In this document: positions 60,936 to 64,000 of the stretch, one piece after another
Position numbering within the stretch: the first letter of the stretch is position 1
Layout of the letters: each line of letters opens with the position of its first letter
Assembly (NCBI RefSeq): GCF_003672135.1
Contig: NC_039511.1
Location: 4,676,464-4,740,463, forward strand
Length of the DNA stretch: 64,000 bases
Reading direction: 5' to 3'
Origin: Ooceraea biroi
Lineage: Eukaryota > Arthropoda > Insecta > Hymenoptera > Formicidae
Made by a program: the position numbers and the translations under genes
The notes under the pieces: generated by a model
The model's database searches: none
What the model was told of the DNA's origin: nothing
What the model saw: the letters and a program-made list of their open reading frames with translations, nothing else

Positions 60936-62576
60936 GTTAGTACTTATTCTTCTCTTTCTCAATGTTTTACAACTGTTTCTTATAAAAGACTGCATGGATC
61001 ACGTCCAATGGATGGTGAAGTGTATTTATAAAATTTCTACTTAGCAGAGCCAAGAAATTGCACCGATTAGAAGTTGTGTCGGTGTACAAAGAGAAAAAGA
61101 ATGCCGTTGTACGTTATGCGGAGGAGAAAGGAATCATTGTTAATAGGTGGCCCCTCGAGAGGACCTTGGAAGATTTTCACATTGGCATAGTTGTCTCCTT
61201 TGGTCACCTGATACCATCAAATATCATAAATTCCTTTCCACTGTAAGTTATTTTACTCCATTTTTATTTATTTATTTTAAACAAAAGTTGCATTATCGAT
61301 ATACATACGTCATTTGTTGCAGCGGCATGTTGAATGTCCATGCTAGTCTGCTACCACGATGGAGGGGAGCAGCTCCAATAATTTATTCCTTAATCAATGG
61401 TGACACGCAGACGGGAATCACGATCATGAGAATAATGCCAAAAAAGTAGAGCCTTTACTTGTAAAAGTTTGTCTTTTCATATGCGACATTGTTGAGACCC
61501 GAGTAATGAGGTGCCAGAAAGTGACACGTGATATAGATTCATGCAAGCTCAATTGATGCCGTGATAGGGAAAACTTTCACACGTATCATTTCACATTTTT
61601 TGGCTTTTTCATCGAGAATGTAATAACAAATATTACGAGCCTCGTGAAGGGTGAATATATTGCAGTTTTAATATCACCTGGGACTCCAGCACTCGGGTTA
61701 TTAGATTGATAATCCTTCATTACTTGCTCGTTAATTTCAGATTTGATATTGGAGACATAGTGACGCAAGAGAGACTCGATATTCACGCCGACGAAACACT
61801 GCCAGAATTGCACGCAAAGCTGGCGAGGATGGGTGCGAACGTTTTGCTTGACGTGATAGGGAAATTGCCGCAGGTATTATCATCCGCGAGGCCTCAGGAG
61901 ACAGCGGGCATAACGTATGGTAACTTATCTTTATCGTTGTGCTAAAATAACATAATCAGTATTTTCAAACGCTTTTCCTAATATATTTTTATTGATGACA
62001 CTCTAATGGCGGCACGTTACAGCACCTAAGATTACATCGAAGATCTCTTTGGTAAAATGGAGCTCAATGACGGCGCGGAATGTGTACGATCTGCATCGCG
62101 GTCTTTTAGGATTATACCCGCTGACCACTAGGTTCAAAAACAAAACAATAAAATTGTTCGACGTTCGCCAAGCACCGGAACCGGCTCGTGCAACAAATCC
62201 GGAGAGCGAAGTAGCAGGTTAATTTTTATTAATTTATTAATTCTCTCCTGAACGATTAAACACGATTACATCAAATCCAAGCAAAATCCTCACTTTGTCC
62301 CTAAGAATGGTTTATGTGAAAATATAATGGTTACATAATATTTCTAAATAACTCGTGTACTTGCGTTATCAATCTGAAAAAGTCTCTCTTTCAGGTTTGG
62401 TGAGATTTGATAGGAAAAACAAAGTGCTAATTGTGACGTGTAAAGGTCCGAGTTGGATCTCGATAGAGAAGGTAGTATTGGCAGGTCATTCGGCAATGGA
62501 TGCGACGGACTTTAGAAACGGATTTATGCAGGGCGAAATGAAAGAAAACAGATTTATTTTTTTCGGAGCGACGTAA
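60709..62576 (+). CDS. Mtfmt: Mitochondrial methionyl-tRNA formyltransferase (six exons, 367 residues)
   Basis: The enzyme transfers a formyl group from 10-formyl-tetrahydrofolate to Met-tRNA(Met) so that mitochondria can initiate translation. Coding exons are 60709-60935, 61045-61242, 61323-61445, 61741-61919, 62023-62217 and 62395-62576; all phases agree. A basic leader (MLSINLSTRVIKGC, then RNRKSREV and VRKRQ) precedes the catalytic domain, which starts WNVLFFGTD (54-62). The catalytic core LNVHASLLPRWRGAAPI gives N146 and H148. The Asp of FDIGD (D185) completes the family's Asn-His-Asp set. Residues about 243-367 are the C-terminal tRNA-binding domain, ending FRNGFMQGEMKENRFIFF. The length compares with 389 for the human enzyme. 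The gene starts about 250 bases after the poly(A) signal of the preceding duplicate. Confidence 0.93.
61045..61242 (+). CDS. Mtfmt: Mtfmt exon 2 (residues 76-141)
   Basis: The acceptor CTACTTAG|C completes Tyr, followed by RAKKLHRLEVVSVYKEKKNA and then FHIGIVVSFGHLIPSNIINS. The donor is CT|GTAAGT. Confidence 0.92.
61323..61445 (+). CDS. Mtfmt: Mtfmt exon 3 (residues 142-182), active-site Asn-His
   Basis: The exon encodes GMLNVHASLLPRWRGAAPII and GDTQTGITIMRIMPK. The donor AA|GTAGAG follows directly, and unspliced reading stops at once. Confidence 0.93.
61741..61919 (+). CDS. Mtfmt: Mtfmt exon 4 (residues 183-242)
   Basis: The acceptor is TTTCAG. The exon encodes FDIGDIVTQERLDIHADETL, then LARMGANVLLDVIGKLPQVL, ending GITY. 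It includes the Asp of the catalytic set. Confidence 0.93.
62023..62217 (+). CDS. Mtfmt: Mtfmt exon 5 (residues 243-307)
   Basis: A GTTACAG acceptor is followed by APKITSKISLVKWSSMTARN and LHRGLLGLYPLTTRFKNKTI, the start of the C-terminal domain. No continuous frame reveals this exon on its own; it was placed by phase and by family resemblance. Confidence 0.9.
62395..62576 (+). CDS. Mtfmt: Mtfmt exon 6 (residues 308-367)
   Basis: A CTTTCAG acceptor is followed by GLVRFDRKNKVLIVTCKGPS and then KVVLAGHSAMDATDFRNGFM. It ends with TAA at 62574-62576. Confidence 0.93.
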
Positions 62577-63875
62577 TATATAATTCCAGTGTTGCTTCCA
62601 TCTCTGACACCGTAAAACCTTTTTTTGTAAATCTATGAGAGTTTCATCCAGGAACAGAGATACGGTCATGAAAATTTTTATTCACTATAATAGTAAAATT
62701 TAACTTAGAATGTACAAAAATTGTAATATTAACGCAACGATGTTATCATGATTTTATCATGCGGTAAAATGTTGCTCGTTACATGTCAATATGTCCTTCC
62801 TAAATATTGTTTGAAAATCGTTTTTGCTCATTCTAGAATTTGTAATTTTGCATTTTAAACAATCTCTTTTTGTCCCATGCGAAAATATTTTTTGTATATT
62901 CTTATCTTCTACTATTATAATTTATGCTTAATATCTTCGCTAAACAGAATCACTACGAAACTACAGAGCGTTACAAAAAAGTCCGTAAACGAAATCATAG
63001 GAAATAAGTAGCGTGAATTTTACGTCAAGATTCAAATAAACCATTGTTTTCAAGTGGAATCTGTAATAGTGGCTTTTACAGAGTTCGTGTTTTGAATTAC
63101 AGAAAAAGTTGCTGTCTTTCCTACGTGTGTTGTTGTATATATCTTACAAAAAAACATAATGACACAGAATGCCTCGTTTATGTGAACGCAGAGAATTGTA
63201 GCTGCAGATAGAAAATTGTTGATATTAAGTCTCAGTTTCAGAGGCCTGAAATGAAAGAAATATTTTTACTATAAAAAAATCTCTTTCTTTTATTTACATT
63301 TAATGTGCCAGTATATATCCCCATTGACAATATTAAGCGGAAGACGAAATGTGCAGTTCAGAATACTTCAATGTATCATTCTAGTACATTGCTGCAAAGT
63401 AACATCAAATAAATAAAGATAAATATAATTTTAGTAAATTAATAAATATAATTTTCCATCAGACTAAAAGCTTTCCGTTCCCATTTCCCTGTAATATTAA
63501 CTTTTGCCTTTCTCATGAGACGGCGTTTCTCGTTTAATACACCTCGTTATTAAATCAGATCGTTTAATTACTCGTATACATCTCAGATCAAGGTACTTTG
63601 TATTTTGTCCCATATCTACTGCTTATTGTCTCCGTAAGCGTGAGTGTCAGTTATTCTGATTTATTTCATTCATTCTACTAAAAACCTATTATACGCTGGG
63701 TAGAAAAATAAAAAGGAATGGCTATCTAAAAAGAAAAATAGTTCCTCCATCAGAGCTATTTATTAAGGGGCTTTTCCCTATGTATCTATGTGCATATATA
63801 GACAAAATAGAAAGTACATCGATCTAGCGTTCAAAAATATTGGCGTTTACGAACAGTAAAAATTTATGAACTTAC
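62577..63875. other. 3' flanks of the convergent Mtfmt and PHF14-like genes
   Basis: No reading frame of note is seen. Plus-strand AATAAA occurs at 63035-63040 and again near 63408-63416. Minus-strand AATAAA (TTTATT on the plus strand) lies near 63659 and 63757. The last exon of the minus-strand PHF14-like gene may lie here but could not be fixed. One candidate, a TTTTTCTACCCAG acceptor near 63693-63705, leads to only five codons. Confidence 0.45.
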
Positions 63876-63984
63876 ACTAGGATCGCAGTCGGCACAGTGC
63901 CACGAATAGCCTCTCCGTTTCGGAGACTTTTTCACTGGAGGATCTAAGCACGTAAAGTGATAGCACTTCTTACATTCGTCGCAC
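63876..63984 (-). CDS. Phf14: internal exon of a PHD-finger protein, best match PHF14 (partial gene)
   Basis: A TGTTACAG acceptor and an AGT|GTAAGT donor (both on the minus strand) bound 109 bases. They encode CDECKKCYHFTCLDPPVKKS followed by PKRRGYSWHCADCDPS. The Cys/His spacing (C-x2-C, H-x2-C, C-x2-C) is the second half of a PHD zinc finger. The LDPPVKKSPK plus GYSWHCADCD pattern is what I know from the C-terminal PHD finger of PHF14, a nuclear histone-reader protein. The gene's 5' part lies right of the window. Only one exon is visible, so the family call rests on 36 residues. Confidence 0.65.
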
Positions 63985-64000
63985 CTGTAACAAACACGGT

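Noticed and set aside
61446..61740. Possible extra Mtfmt exon in the fourth gap
   Set aside because: The reading phase joins exons 3 and 4 directly (AA|A, Lys then FDIGD), and the family sequence is continuous there, so no exon is missing.
1..64000. CRISPR arrays, operons, ribosome binding sites, rRNA
   Set aside because: The sequence is clearly eukaryotic, with introns in every gene. No regularly spaced repeats or rRNA-like stretches were seen.

Overview
This window looks like nuclear DNA from an insect, most likely a hymenopteran and possibly an ant. The evidence is GT-AG introns in every gene, insect-type Extradenticle and Egalitarian proteins, AT-rich spacers alternating with GC-rich, CpG-rich patches, many (CT)n, (AT)n and (CA)n tracts, and a short TA-flanked transposon. 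The order-level assignment is inference. Nothing bacterial or viral was seen.

Layout. Positions 148-228 hold the last coding exon of an unidentified plus-strand gene. From about 3,000 to 47,945 the window is dominated by one minus-strand gene, extradenticle (exd, the PBX homologue). Seven coding exons (47945-47713, 46198-46125, 23885-23632, 18489-18299, 18161-18026, 17521-17425, 15771-15596) join in perfect phase to 387 residues. The last few residues lie in a downstream exon that I could not place with confidence, or in a read-through. Its introns are very large (about 22 kb between exons 2 and 3) and hold microsatellites, one TA-flanked MITE and no convincing nested gene. A GC-rich promoter region lies upstream (47.9-49.7 kb), followed by a near-perfect inverted repeat (50587-50960) that overlaps an unidentified minus-strand reading frame ending in a hydrophobic segment.

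The right end is on the plus strand and gene-dense. egalitarian (egl, 52428-55359, five coding exons, 832 residues) encodes the adaptor that links localised mRNAs to BicD and dynein. The mitochondrial methionyl-tRNA formyltransferase gene (Mtfmt, 60709-62576, six exons, 367 residues) follows. Between them lies the product of a tandem duplication that started inside egl exon 1 and ended at the 3' end of Mtfmt intron 1. The junction places a second copy of Mtfmt exon 1 (58510-58733) directly upstream of a second copy of the egl exonuclease exons (58816 onward). The splice phases match, so the duplicate reads as an apparent 334-residue chimeric gene (58510-59928). It joins a mitochondrial-type N-terminus to a complete DEDDy 3'-5' exonuclease domain, with Mtfmt-derived upstream sequence and an egl-derived poly(A) signal (60447-60452). 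This chimera is the most interesting object in the window.

The last 125 bases carry one minus-strand exon of a PHD-finger protein that best matches PHF14. That gene continues to the right and converges on Mtfmt.
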